Shown here one piece after another: positions 7,678 to 15,726 of a stretch of DNA of 59,658 nucleotides (position 1 is the stretch's first letter; the number at the start of each line of letters is the position of its first letter). Source of the DNA: Clostridiales bacterium. Its GTDB lineage: Bacteria; Bacillota; Clostridia; Saccharofermentanales; Saccharofermentanaceae. The translations under genes were made by a program, and so were the position numbers. Location of the stretch: NCBI GenBank assembly GCA_017428155.1, contig JAFRRJ010000019.1, positions 1 through 59,658 on the forward strand, in the 5' to 3' direction. The notes below the pieces were generated by a model, which saw only the letters and a list, made by a program, of their open reading frames with translations, was not told the origin of the DNA and ran no database searches.

Positions 7678-8511
7678 GTGATAGAAGTTAAGGGACTGAA
7701 TAAAGCTTACAAGCATTTTAAACTGGATAATGCTTCCTTTGATCTTGCGCCCGGTATGATCACGGGACTTATCGGTGCTAACGGCGCCGGAAAGTCAACC
7801 ATATTAAGGATCCTTTCCGGACTTTTAAAGAAGGACTCAGGGGAGATAATAGTAGACGGCCAGACTGTTTCTGATATAGGCGGAAAGTTAAGGCTCGGTT
7901 TTGTCTCGCAGGAACTGGGAATTTACCATACGCAGAAGATGTCTGCCGTTGCAGGTTTTGTAAGAGACGTCTATAAGGAATCCTGGGACGAAGGCAAGTA
8001 CGAACATTATTTGAGGGATGTTTTCGATCTCAGATATGACCAGAAGATAAAAGAACTGTCGCTTGGTATGAGAGTAAAGTTCTTTCTTGCAATGGAACTT
8101 GCAAAGAGCCCCGAATGCCTGCTCCTCGATGAGGTGACATCCGGGCTTGATCCCGTGATCAGGGATGAGGTCTTAGATATCCTGTTGGATACTGCGCGCG
8201 AATATGATATTCCCGTCTTTATGTCATCTCATATCACCGAAGATCTTGAGAAGGTCGCAGAGCGTATCATATTTATCGATTCCGGCCGTATCCTTCTTTG
8301 TGATTCGGTGGAAAACATCAGAAAGAATTATTTCAGGATCGAAGAGGATAAGCTTGATTCTCTGGACGAAGAGACCAGGGCACTGATCCTGGAAAAGGGT
8401 GTTAAGCAGCACGAATACTATGTCTACAACACCGGCATTATCAGCGGCGGGGAGATTGCCGGCACTCCAGCCATGCTTTCGGATGTCCTGCGCTGTCTGA
8501 GAAAGGTGTGA
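7678..8511 (+). CDS. ABC transporter ATP-binding protein
   Basis: The protein is about 277 residues with Walker A GANGAGKST, signature LSLGMRVKF, Walker B CLLLDEVTSGLDP and the H-loop SSHITEDLEK. The signature LSLGM in place of LSGGQ is typical of the YtrB/GntR-associated and other small exporter ATPases. I chose the GTG at 7678, preceded by AGAGATGGA, because the protein then begins with the expected VIEVKGLNK strand; an earlier TTG at 7606 would lie inside the upstream gene and the 15-base duplication. Its stop overlaps the permease, indicating one operon. Substrate unknown. Confidence 0.9.
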   Translation: MIEVKGLNKAYKHFKLDNASFDLAPGMITGLIGANGAGKSTILRILSGLLKKDSGEIIVDGQTVSDIGGKLRLGFVSQELGIYHTQKMSAVAGFVRDVYKESWDEGKYEHYLRDVFDLRYDQKIKELSLGMRVKFFLAMELAKSPECLLLDEVTSGLDPVIRDEVLDILLDTAREYDIPVFMSSHITEDLEKVAERIIFIDSGRILLCDSVENIRKNYFRIEEDKLDSLDEETRALILEKGVKQHEYYVYNTGIISGGEIAGTPAMLSDVLRCLRKV

Positions 8512-8513
8512 AT

Positions 8514-9125
8514 ATGTTAAGTTACTTAAAGAAAGATATCATGTTTTCCAAGCTGTGGCTTCTAGTCTCGCTTGTCTGGGGTATTGTGTGCGGCTTTGTT
8601 TTTCTTAAAGAAGGAGGCTCGTTTATCTTTGTGGATTTCCTTCTGCCTCTGTTCGTAATGTATTTTCCCCTGAGCAGGCTTATGCATCTGGAAGATCCCA
8701 GAGATACACGTGATTTCTTAAAGCGCATGCCTCAAAGCAAATACGGCAGGGTAACAGCAAGGATAATCTTCGTCTTTGCTCTTTTGATCTATGCGACCGC
8801 TTTAAAGATCGGATTCAAATATCTCCTTATCGAGGGATATTCGATCACATCCGGAATGAATCTTCAAAAAGAACTGTTCTATTTCTTTGTTTTTCTTTTC
8901 CTTAATCTGACAGCGCTGATACTGTTCTACAGGTTCTCATTCCAGATAGCGCAGAACTTTACCTTAGCGTCATATGCGGCAGTCTTTTGTGTCGCAATTC
9001 TGAATAAGTATACGGAGTACAAAATAAGCTTCCCTCAAGTCAATGCCCTAACTGTGATCATTCCCGGTATATTGACCGGCGTTGTGCTGGTTTTTCTTGC
9101 GTTAAAGGCCGAGCAGGTTAGTTGA
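8514..9125 (+). CDS. ABC-2 type membrane subunit
   Basis: The protein of about 203 residues has roughly six hydrophobic segments and no soluble domain, as expected for the permease partner of the ATPase just upstream. The ATG at 8514 has AGAAAGG about eight bases ahead; a GTG at 8508 overlapping the previous stop is the alternative. Such pairs often export peptides or respond to cell-envelope stress. No nearby GntR regulator is present to support a YtrA-type operon. Confidence 0.75.
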   Translation: MLSYLKKDIMFSKLWLLVSLVWGIVCGFVFLKEGGSFIFVDFLLPLFVMYFPLSRLMHLEDPRDTRDFLKRMPQSKYGRVTARIIFVFALLIYATALKIGFKYLLIEGYSITSGMNLQKELFYFFVFLFLNLTALILFYRFSFQIAQNFTLASYAAVFCVAILNKYTEYKISFPQVNALTVIIPGILTGVVLVFLALKAEQVS

Positions 9126-9183
9126 ACCGTCTCACTTAATTAGTGTTATAATCCTCAAAAGATTTATTACCGTGGGGGTTATT

Positions 9184-9876
9184 ATGAAAAAGATAGGTTT
9201 AGTAGGCGGCACAGGTCCCGAGTCGACATTGATGTATTACAAGGAATTGAATTCCCGTATCGATAAGCTTACGGGCGGAAAGGCTATGCCTGATATCGTG
9301 ATCGACAGCGTTGATTTCAGACGTGCTTGGGGATATGTGGAAACTTCTGATTACGGCCAGCTTGCAGGTTATCTTGCAGAGAAGGCGGAAAACCTTAAAA
9401 AGAGCGGTGCTGAAGTGATCGGGCTCACGGCCGTCACGATGCATGTTGTTATTGATGACATCATCTCGAGAACAGGTCTTGACCTGATAACTATTCCTAA
9501 AGCAGTAAGCAGCGAGGCCTTGTCCCGTGGCTATAAGAAGATCGGTCTCCTCGGCACGATCTTTACCATGGAAAAGGATTATATGAAGAAGGATTTCATT
9601 GACAGCGGAATCGACGTCATTGTCCCCGGTAAAGAAGACCGCGAGCTGGTTGCAAAAAGGATCCTTGAAGAACTTGAACTCGGTATTGTAAAAGAGTCCA
9701 CATTGTCCGAGTTCCAGGGCATCATTAAGAAGATGAAGGATGAATCCGGCATCGAAGCGGTCGTATTGGGATGCACTGAACTCCCGCTGCTCCTCAATAA
9801 CGGCAACTGCCCCGTGCCGTGCCTTGACAGCGTAGAGATACATATCAATGAACTGATAAAGTGCGCAATGGGGTGA
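9184..9876 (+). CDS. aspartate/glutamate racemase family protein
   Basis: The protein of about 230 residues opens IGLVGGTGPEST and has VLGCTELPLLL with the second catalytic Cys, the Asp/Glu racemase fold. The first catalytic Cys of the usual CNTMH motif is absent; the matching stretch is LTAVTMH, so a Thr or Ala occupies that place. A Thr/Cys pair is known from an E. coli L-Asp/Glu-specific racemase, so loss of activity is not implied. It starts at ATG 9184 after GGGGG. TATAAT at 9147-9152 may be its -10. Likely role: interconversion of L- and D-acidic amino acids or a related substrate. Confidence 0.85.
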   Translation: MKKIGLVGGTGPESTLMYYKELNSRIDKLTGGKAMPDIVIDSVDFRRAWGYVETSDYGQLAGYLAEKAENLKKSGAEVIGLTAVTMHVVIDDIISRTGLDLITIPKAVSSEALSRGYKKIGLLGTIFTMEKDYMKKDFIDSGIDVIVPGKEDRELVAKRILEELELGIVKESTLSEFQGIIKKMKDESGIEAVVLGCTELPLLLNNGNCPVPCLDSVEIHINELIKCAMG

Positions 9877-10018
9877 AGTTTTCCGGAGCGCGCGAAAAGG
9901 ATTATAGTGCCGGAGTAATGCTTTTCAGGCGAGGACCACTCCGCGCAACCTGAGCAAAAAAAGTCGAGTATTAAGAACACTCTAAGAGATACTATATGCT
10001 CACGAAGGAGGTGAGCAG

Positions 10019-10891
10019 ATGGAAGAACAGAGAACAGCCGTACGCAAGATGCAGGATTACATCAGTGAGCACATCACTGAGGAGATCGACATTACCGATC
10101 TTGCAGCTGTGTCTTCCTACTCTCCCTGGTACGCCAGAAGACTTTTTATCAAGTATCTCGGGATGACGCCGTCCGTTTATATCAGGCGCCTTAAACTCTC
10201 GAAATCAGCCCTGAGACTTCGTGATGAAGACTGTCAGATCATGGACATTGCCCTTGATATGGGATTCGGAAGTGTCGACGGATATCAGCGTGCATTCAGA
10301 CGTGAATTCGGCTGCAACCCCAAAGAGTACTCCACAAGTCCGGTCCCGGTCTGGCTGTTCACTCCTTCACTCATCATCGACAAGGAAAGGAATGTGAGCA
10401 ATATGAGTGAGATCAGAAACGTATTTATCCAGGTCATCGAAAAGCCTGCGCGCAAGGTAATCATCAAGAGAGGCATCAACGCCACCGAATACTGGAGCTA
10501 CTGCAAGGAAGTCGGCTGCGATGTGTGGGGACTTCTGACCAGCATCAAATCCATAAGCGGCGAGCCCGTCTGCCTCTGGCTTCCCAAGGAACTCCGTAAC
10601 CCTGTAACTAATGAGTACGTTCAGGGCGTTGAGGTCGAGCCTGACTACAAGGGTGAGATCCCGGAAGGCTTTGAGGTCATTGACCTTCCCGCATCGACAT
10701 ATCTCCTCTTCAGAGGCGAACCTTTTGCAGAAGAGGACTATGTCTCCGCCATCACTGAAATCTGGGATGCCGAGAAGAAATATGATCCTGCGTTTATCGG
10801 CTATAAGTGGGATGACAGGAATCCGCGCATACAGCTTGAACCCCGCGGTGAACGCGGCTATATTGAGCTCGTGCCCGTAAAGAAGATCTGA
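10019..10891 (+). CDS. AraC-family regulator with GyrI-like ligand domain
   Basis: The 290-residue protein has two AraC helix-turn-helix units at its N-terminus (about 10-105: ITDLAAVSSYSPWYARRLF and IMDIALDMGFGSVDGYQRAFRREFG), then a linker and a GyrI-like/AraC effector-binding domain ending PRGERGYIELVPVKK. This is the Rob/SoxS-with-GyrI layout, which binds small hydrophobic or cationic ligands. The ATG follows an excellent AAGGAGGTGAGC site. It has its own terminator. Target genes are not evident; it may act on itself or distant transport genes. Confidence 0.9.
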   Translation: MEEQRTAVRKMQDYISEHITEEIDITDLAAVSSYSPWYARRLFIKYLGMTPSVYIRRLKLSKSALRLRDEDCQIMDIALDMGFGSVDGYQRAFRREFGCNPKEYSTSPVPVWLFTPSLIIDKERNVSNMSEIRNVFIQVIEKPARKVIIKRGINATEYWSYCKEVGCDVWGLLTSIKSISGEPVCLWLPKELRNPVTNEYVQGVEVEPDYKGEIPEGFEVIDLPASTYLLFRGEPFAEEDYVSAITEIWDAEKKYDPAFIGYKWDDRNPRIQLEPRGERGYIELVPVKKI

Positions 10892-10935
10892 GTATTTAAG
10901 TTAGGGCAGCCTGAATTCTTTGAGGACCGGAAGCT

Positions 10936-10978
10936 GACCTGGCAGCGGGTGAGGAAATGCGCTGCCAGGTCTGGTTTT
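10936..10978 (+). terminator. strong hairpin terminator after the AraC gene
   Basis: GACCTGGCAGCG (10936-10947) pairs perfectly with CGCTGCCAGGTC (10960-10971) around a 12-base loop, followed by TGGTTTT. The stem is very stable; the T run is short. Confidence 0.8.
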
Positions 10979-11196
10979 CGAGCGGTGTCATAAATCGCGA
11001 AAAACAGACCAAAAACGATACAATAAACATCATAAAATATCATAAAAACACTTATTCTTGAGTTTTATGATACTGTGTGGGAAAATCTGTAACCCAAACC
11101 GCGGAAAAACGGAAAAAAGCGACATAAAGCCACCGGCTAAATATCGCAAAAGACCTTAAAAAAGCTTTTTGTGATATTACTCGGAAAGGGAATAAC
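10979..11196. repeat. A+T-rich gap with inverted repeats upstream of the hydrolase
   Basis: TATCATAAAA (11038-11047) is mirrored by TTTTATGATA (11063-11072), and ATATCGCAAAA (11141-11151) pairs with TTTTGTGATAT (11167-11177) allowing one G-T pair. Both share the core TATCRYAAAA. No gene is seen. The second hairpin ends about 20 bases before the next ATG and could influence its expression. Confidence 0.6.
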
Positions 11197-11970
11197 ATGG
11201 AGAATGAATTAACTGTAAAAGAGGTCATGCCTGGCATTTATCTGATGGATGAGATGCACCGCGCGACAGGGTATTTTGTTATCGGCGAAGAGAAGGTCTT
11301 AGTGATCGATACCATGAACGGATTTACTGATATCATGAGCGTTATAAGGGGCATCACCGATAAGCCTGTAGTTGTTGTGAATACGCACGGGCATGGCGAT
11401 CATATTCTCGGAAATGTGTATTTTGATGAAGCGCATATTAATCCGAAGGATCTTAAGCTTGCGGAAGAGATGTGTGCGATTCCTGAATTTGTGGAGGCTC
11501 GTGCCAAGAACGGCATGTCTATGCCGCCGTTCAAGGAAATCAAAGAAGGTGACATTATCGATTTAGGCGGCAGGACGCTGGAGGTTTTCGAGCTGCCGGG
11601 ACATACGCCGGGAAGTATCGTGCTCCTTTTGAGAGAGGATAGAGTGCTGTTCACGGGTGACGCTGTTAACCATCATCTTTGGCTGCAGCTGGACGGATGT
11701 TCGCCGCTTTCTGAATGCGTTAAGGCGCTGGACAGGCTGATGTTCCTTGAAGACAGAGCTGACTTTATCCTTCACGGACACGCCCCGGATAAGGACGACA
11801 TCACGCTGATGAGATGCATGCGCAACGGGATAGAGGAGATCTGCGATGGCAAGACTTCTGATGACAAGCCTTACAAGTGGTCTGGCGGTGAGGACATGCA
11901 GCACGAGTTCGCGCTGGTTGAGGGCAAACAATATAGCACAGAGGACAGTGTTATTTGTTATAGAAAATAA
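11197..11970 (+). CDS. metallo-beta-lactamase-fold hydrolase
   Basis: The 257-residue protein has the metal-binding signature THGHGDH (His64, His66, Asp68, His69), then GHTPGSIVL, FTGDAV and LHGHAPDKDD, giving the remaining ligands of a dinuclear zinc centre. It belongs to the general MBL-fold hydrolases (glyoxalase II-like), not to antibiotic lactamases. The ATG follows GGAAAGGG. The methyltransferase gene begins 17 bases downstream and may be co-transcribed. Substrate unknown. Confidence 0.9.
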   Translation: MENELTVKEVMPGIYLMDEMHRATGYFVIGEEKVLVIDTMNGFTDIMSVIRGITDKPVVVVNTHGHGDHILGNVYFDEAHINPKDLKLAEEMCAIPEFVEARAKNGMSMPPFKEIKEGDIIDLGGRTLEVFELPGHTPGSIVLLLREDRVLFTGDAVNHHLWLQLDGCSPLSECVKALDRLMFLEDRADFILHGHAPDKDDITLMRCMRNGIEEICDGKTSDDKPYKWSGGEDMQHEFALVEGKQYSTEDSVICYRK

Positions 11971-11986
11971 AAATTCAGGGGATAAT

Positions 11987-12730
11987 ATGGCAAAGCAGAA
12001 CATTTACGACAACGACACATTTTTTGACAACTTCAAGAACCTGAGGAGCAATGAGATCAACTTTAATGACGTGATCGAATCTCCGATCATCACCGCGATG
12101 CTGCCCGACTTGAAAGGCAAGAAGGTGTTGGACATCGGCTGCGGCATGGGTCAGCACGCGATGCAGTATTCTTTGGCCGGTGCGGCTTCCGTGCTCGGCA
12201 TTGATATCTCTGAGAAGATGATTTCTTATGCGCGCGAAAAGAATTATTCCGCAAACATCTCTTACCTTGTGATGGCGTTCGAGGACCTTGACCGGTTAGA
12301 TGAGAAGTTCGATGTCATCACAAGTTCACTCGCGCTTGATTATGTTGAGGATTTCGGAGCCCTGATGAAGCAGATCAGATCGATGCTTAATGACGGCGGG
12401 CAGTTCGTATTCTCGATGTCACACCCGATCGCAACCGCATACGACGGCCAATACGACAGATATACAAGGACCAAAGACGGTGTGAGACTTTATGCGAACC
12501 TGCATAACTACGGAATCGAAGGCCTTAGAAAATTCAGGTGGGTAGTAGATGAGTATGAGGTCTATCACAGGACTTTCGCGACTCTGGTTAATGGAATGGC
12601 ATCAGCGGGATTTGTTATTGAAGAGTGCCAGGAGTCACACCTTCCGGAGGAGATAAGGATCAAGTATCAGGATAAGTTCGGAGGCGTTATACACCAGCCG
12701 GATTTCATTTTCTTCAGGTGCAGGAAGTAA
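11987..12730 (+). CDS. class I SAM-dependent methyltransferase
   Basis: The protein is 247 residues. Motif I is VLDIGCGMGQHA (about residues 48-59), followed by VLGIDIS at strand two and FDVITSSLALDYV at motif II/III. These define the Rossmann-like SAM fold. The small-molecule methyltransferase group (UbiE/Cyclopropane-like) fits best. I chose ATG 11987 because AGGGG stands seven bases upstream; longer in-frame starts would run into the hydrolase gene. The methyl acceptor is unknown. Confidence 0.9.
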   Translation: MAKQNIYDNDTFFDNFKNLRSNEINFNDVIESPIITAMLPDLKGKKVLDIGCGMGQHAMQYSLAGAASVLGIDISEKMISYAREKNYSANISYLVMAFEDLDRLDEKFDVITSSLALDYVEDFGALMKQIRSMLNDGGQFVFSMSHPIATAYDGQYDRYTRTKDGVRLYANLHNYGIEGLRKFRWVVDEYEVYHRTFATLVNGMASAGFVIEECQESHLPEEIRIKYQDKFGGVIHQPDFIFFRCRK

Positions 12731-12765
12731 AGAGTCCCCAGATTCTGAATGCCCAAAAATCACTA

Positions 12766-12817
12766 TTTACAAAAATTAGGTAACATGTTACATTATTTAC
12801 GATATGTAATATGTTAC
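12766..12817 (+). promoter_or_regulatory. promoter with twin palindromic operator of the MarR gene
   Basis: TTTACA (12766-12771), 17 bases, then TACATT (12789-12794) form a promoter. Perfect 12-base palindrome GTAACATGTTAC (12780-12791) lies over the spacer and -10, and a near copy GTAATATGTTAC lies at 12806-12817, 26 bases away. The whole block is itself a dyad, AGGTAACAT to ATGTTACCT. Such paired sites directly upstream of a MarR gene strongly suggest autorepression. Confidence 0.8.
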
Positions 12818-12848
12818 CTTTTATTTGCATGCACACAGGAGTTATCTT

Positions 12849-13319
12849 ATGAATTACGATGAAGTTATGAATAAGAATATTGTTGAGTTCGGTGATATGC
12901 CGCCGCAGCCTTTTTTGCTGGGCCTTTTAAGTGCCTTTGACAACAGGTTCCAGGCAGTGGGCGAGAACTTCTTTAAGGATATAACGTGGAAGCAGTTTTT
13001 CGCGATCATATGCATAAACCTTTGCAAGGAACCGCCGACGATAAACGAATTGTCGGACATTATGGGAAGCTCGCATCAGAATGTTAAGCAGATCCTGAAT
13101 AAGCTCGAGAATAAGGGCTTTGTTACTGCCGTGACGGATAAAGATGACAGGCGCAAGCAAAGAATAAAACTCACGGCTAAATGCAGGAGATTTTGCGAGA
13201 AGAATGATGAGCCAAGCAAGGTGATAATCGGTCAGATCTTCGACGGGATCAAGGAAAAGGATCTGGCTGTTACGATACAAACAATAATTAAGATGGAAAG
13301 GAATCTGGGAAGTTTATGA
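12849..13319 (+). CDS. MarR-family transcriptional regulator
   Basis: The protein of 156 residues has the winged helix-turn-helix of MarR: PTINELSDIMGSSHQNVKQIL as the HTH and LENKGFVTAVTDKDDRRKQRI as the wing with its typical DDRR turn. The ATG at 12849 has AGGAG seven bases upstream; a TTG at 12825 is less likely. The stop overlaps the next gene by four bases. Inference: it represses the flavodoxin operon through the two GTAACATGTTAC-type sites. Confidence 0.92.
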   Translation: MNYDEVMNKNIVEFGDMPPQPFLLGLLSAFDNRFQAVGENFFKDITWKQFFAIICINLCKEPPTINELSDIMGSSHQNVKQILNKLENKGFVTAVTDKDDRRKQRIKLTAKCRRFCEKNDEPSKVIIGQIFDGIKEKDLAVTIQTIIKMERNLGSL

Positions 13320-13864
13320 AGACGCTGATAATCTATACATCACAGACAGGATTTACAAAGAAGTATGCAGAGTGGCTGGCCGGGAGGACAGGCGGAGATG
13401 TAATAGAGCTTAAAGAAGCGAAGAAAAAGGAAGATGCATTCTTCGACGGCTATGAAGCAATCGTTTACGGAGGCTGGGCAATGGCCGGTAAGCTCGTGAA
13501 GTTTGACTGGTTCTTAGGCAAATCAGTTAACTGGAAAGACAAGAAGCTTGCAGCATTCTGTGTCGGCGGGAGCCCCAGGGAAAATCCGGATGTTGATACG
13601 TTCCTCGCTTCTGCGTTAAATGAAGAGCAAAAGAAATACATCAAGCTGTTCTACTGCCTGGGCGGAATAAATTACGACAAGATGAGCGGCCCCACTAAAC
13701 TTCTCATGAAGATGTTTGTCTCTTCGGTCAAGAAGAATAAGAACGCGAGCGAGAAAGAAAGGGAGATGGCAGAGACGATCTCACACTCTTACGATTATTC
13801 CGATATTAAATATCTGGATCCTGTTGTGGAATATCTCGGCGGCAGTGTTAAACTTGATACATAA
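13316..13864 (+). CDS. flavodoxin-domain protein
   Basis: The 182-residue protein starts MKTLIIYTSQTGFTKKYAEWLA, the phosphate loop of flavodoxins, followed by EAIVYGGWAMAGKL and AFCVGGSP, typical of flavodoxin-like HemG/protoporphyrinogen oxidase relatives. It probably binds FMN in the cytosol and acts in electron transfer or quinone reduction. It overlaps the MarR gene by four bases, so the two are coupled and the regulator probably controls it. Confidence 0.88.
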   Translation: MKTLIIYTSQTGFTKKYAEWLAGRTGGDVIELKEAKKKEDAFFDGYEAIVYGGWAMAGKLVKFDWFLGKSVNWKDKKLAAFCVGGSPRENPDVDTFLASALNEEQKKYIKLFYCLGGINYDKMSGPTKLLMKMFVSSVKKNKNASEKEREMAETISHSYDYSDIKYLDPVVEYLGGSVKLDT

Positions 13865-13965
13865 AGGAACGGAACGCGGCGCTTTGCCAAACAGCAAAAC
13901 AAAACCGCAGCCACTTGGTCCAAAGGCAAAACACCGCCTCACCCGCTTAAAGGAGAGTGATCTCT

Positions 13966-14505
13966 ATGTCAAAGAAAGTATTGGTTATTTGCACAAGTCT
14001 TAGAGCAAACAGCAATTCAGATAAGCTTGCGAAGGCATTTGCAGACGGCGCAGCATCGGCAGGCAATGATGTCGAGACTGTATCTTTAAAGGGTAAGAGT
14101 ATTGCTTTCTGCAAAGGTTGTTTTGCGTGCTCATCTACAGGTTCCTGCGTTATCAAAGACGATGCAAATGAGATAACAGAAAAGATATTGAATGCAGATG
14201 TAATCTGCTGGTCCACGCCTATCTACTACTATGAGATGTCGGGTCAGATGAAGACCATGATCGACCGCGCGAATTCCCTCTATCCGAGAGACTACAGATT
14301 CAGGGATGTTTATCTCCTGTCCGTTGCTGCTGATGACGGCGATTATGTCGATGAGAAAGCAGCAGGCGGCGTACAGGGCTGGGTCGACTGCTTCGAGAAG
14401 GCAAGATTTGCCGGAAAAGTTTTTGCAGGCGGAATAAACGACGCGGGACAGATCGAAGGCCACGCCGCGCTTGAAGAAGCACGTGCAATGGGGACACAAG
14501 TATAG
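13966..14505 (+). CDS. flavodoxin-family NAD(P)H-dependent reductase
   Basis: The 179-residue protein is related to the one at 3182: VLVICTSLRANSNSDKLA loop, FCKGCFACSSTGSCVIKDD cysteine region, and STPIYYYEMSGQMKTMIDR flavin contact. The cluster of cysteines is as in iron-sulfur flavoprotein-like reductases. I chose ATG 13966, eight bases after AGGAGAG. It follows the flavodoxin gene after about 100 bases and precedes the Cys-rich DUF3795 gene by ten, so a redox-related operon is likely. Confidence 0.88.
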   Translation: MSKKVLVICTSLRANSNSDKLAKAFADGAASAGNDVETVSLKGKSIAFCKGCFACSSTGSCVIKDDANEITEKILNADVICWSTPIYYYEMSGQMKTMIDRANSLYPRDYRFRDVYLLSVAADDGDYVDEKAAGGVQGWVDCFEKARFAGKVFAGGINDAGQIEGHAALEEARAMGTQV

Positions 14506-14515
14506 GGAGATATAA

Positions 14516-14914
14516 ATGAAACGTGAATTGGGAATAGCAAGGTGCGGACTTGCGTGCTGCCTCTGCTCCGAGAATGTGAAATGCAAAGGCTGTAAACAGG
14601 ATGGATTCCTTGATCTGTCATGGTGTGAGAATGCAGATTTCTGCGAGAACAGAAAATGCTGCATCGCAAAGGACGTTCCTGCTTGCTGGATGTGTGATGA
14701 TACAGACTGCAGAAGAGGATTGTTTGCCACGAAGATCAAGGCTCTCGGTTTTACAGAATATGCTCGCCGCTATGGCATAGAGGATCTGCTTGACCGCCTT
14801 GAGGCAAACGAGAAGGCAGGTATCGTATATCACCGCGAAGGGATCATGGGTGACTATGACGAATTCGATGATGTTGAAGCTCTGATAGAGTTCATAAAGA
14901 CCGGCAAAAGATAG
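14516..14914 (+). CDS. DUF3795-type cysteine-rich protein
   Basis: The 132-residue protein has about 14 cysteines in its first 65 residues (CGLACCLCSENVKCKGC, then CENADFCENRKCC and CWMCDDTDC), the pattern of DUF3795 proteins, presumed to bind zinc or an iron-sulfur cluster. Function is unknown. It starts ten bases after the reductase gene with GGGAGAT as ribosome site, so it is probably co-expressed with it. Confidence 0.85.
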   Translation: MKRELGIARCGLACCLCSENVKCKGCKQDGFLDLSWCENADFCENRKCCIAKDVPACWMCDDTDCRRGLFATKIKALGFTEYARRYGIEDLLDRLEANEKAGIVYHREGIMGDYDEFDDVEALIEFIKTGKR

Positions 14915-14917
14915 AAC

Positions 14918-14945
14918 TTGACGCCGTAAAGATTATCCTTATAAT
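14918..14945 (+). promoter_or_regulatory. promoter of the TetR gene
   Basis: TTGACG (14918-14923) and TATAAT (14940-14945) are separated by 16 bases. The transcript would start about 30 bases before the TetR ATG at 14983, leaving room for an operator in the stretch TATATAGACAGTGTA. Confidence 0.75.
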
Positions 14946-14982
14946 CAAACTATATAGACAGTGTAAAGATTGGAGGATAACC

Positions 14983-15558
14983 ATGGCAGATAGTTATCAT
15001 CACGGGAACCTCAGGCAGGCTCTTATTGACGCGGGGATAAAGATCATTAATAAGGACGGTGAAGAGAACCTTTCGCTCAGAAAAGCTGCTGCGGCATGCA
15101 ATGTATCACACGCTGCACCTTATGCCCATTTCAAGGACAAGGAAGAATTAATAGAAGCGATAAAGGAAAGCGTTACCGGGAAGTTTATGAAAGAACTCGA
15201 GTCCTCTGCAGAAGGCGCGGCTAATGCTGATGAGGCACTGATATATATGGGCAGTGCATATATTACTTTCTTCAGCAAGCACCCGGATTATTTTATTTTC
15301 CTGTTCGGCAAGCAAAAACTCAATGCGCACCTCCAGATGAACAAGGAGCATAAAGACGATTATCCGCCTTTTCTTTATATACGGAGAATGTATCTTAAAC
15401 ATCTTGAAGAGAAGGGCATCGAGATGACGGAGGAAGAACAGGAGATAGGCCTTATTAAGATCTGGTCTATTATTCACGGCATGGCTTCGATTGCCTGCAT
15501 GAAGGGAGTAAAGACCTCTTTTAACTGGAAGGATCCCGACCTCAGACTCCTCATATAA
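14983..15558 (+). CDS. TetR-family transcriptional regulator
   Basis: The 191-residue protein has an N-terminal TetR HTH (ALIDAGIKIINKDGEENLSLRKAAAACNVSHAAPYAHFKDKEELIEAI) and an all-alpha ligand domain of the TetR_C/WHG type. It begins at ATG after TTGGAGGAT. No divergent partner gene is present; the next gene downstream is the M13 peptidase with its own regulatory region. The inducer is unknown. Confidence 0.9.
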   Translation: MADSYHHGNLRQALIDAGIKIINKDGEENLSLRKAAAACNVSHAAPYAHFKDKEELIEAIKESVTGKFMKELESSAEGAANADEALIYMGSAYITFFSKHPDYFIFLFGKQKLNAHLQMNKEHKDDYPPFLYIRRMYLKHLEEKGIEMTEEEQEIGLIKIWSIIHGMASIACMKGVKTSFNWKDPDLRLLI

Positions 15559-15637
15559 TTCACATATAAGACTATTTAAAGCATATATAAACCGATATTA
15601 AATACTTCAAGAGCAACCTGCTTTTGACCGGATTATC

Positions 15638-15691
15638 TTAAGGTTACGTTAAGGTTTTTTGGGTCATTGGTTAAGGTTGTTTTTGTATTAT
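15638..15691 (+). promoter_or_regulatory. helically phased TTAAGGTT repeats and -10 box
   Basis: TTAAGGTT occurs at 15638, 15649 and 15671, that is at 11- and 22-base intervals. The last copy lies where a -35 would be, 7 bases before TATTAT (15686-15691). Direct repeats at 11-base spacing overlapping the -35 are the hallmark of activation by an OmpR/PhoB-type response regulator. No such regulator is encoded in the window. Confidence 0.7.
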
Positions 15692-15726
15692 AACGTCGTG
15701 AATATGTGAAAAAGGGAGCATAACGT

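Noticed and set aside
13716..14003. 95-codon plus-strand frame
   Set aside because: It overlaps the flavodoxin gene and the next ribosome site in another frame; composition is arginine-rich and non-coding in type.
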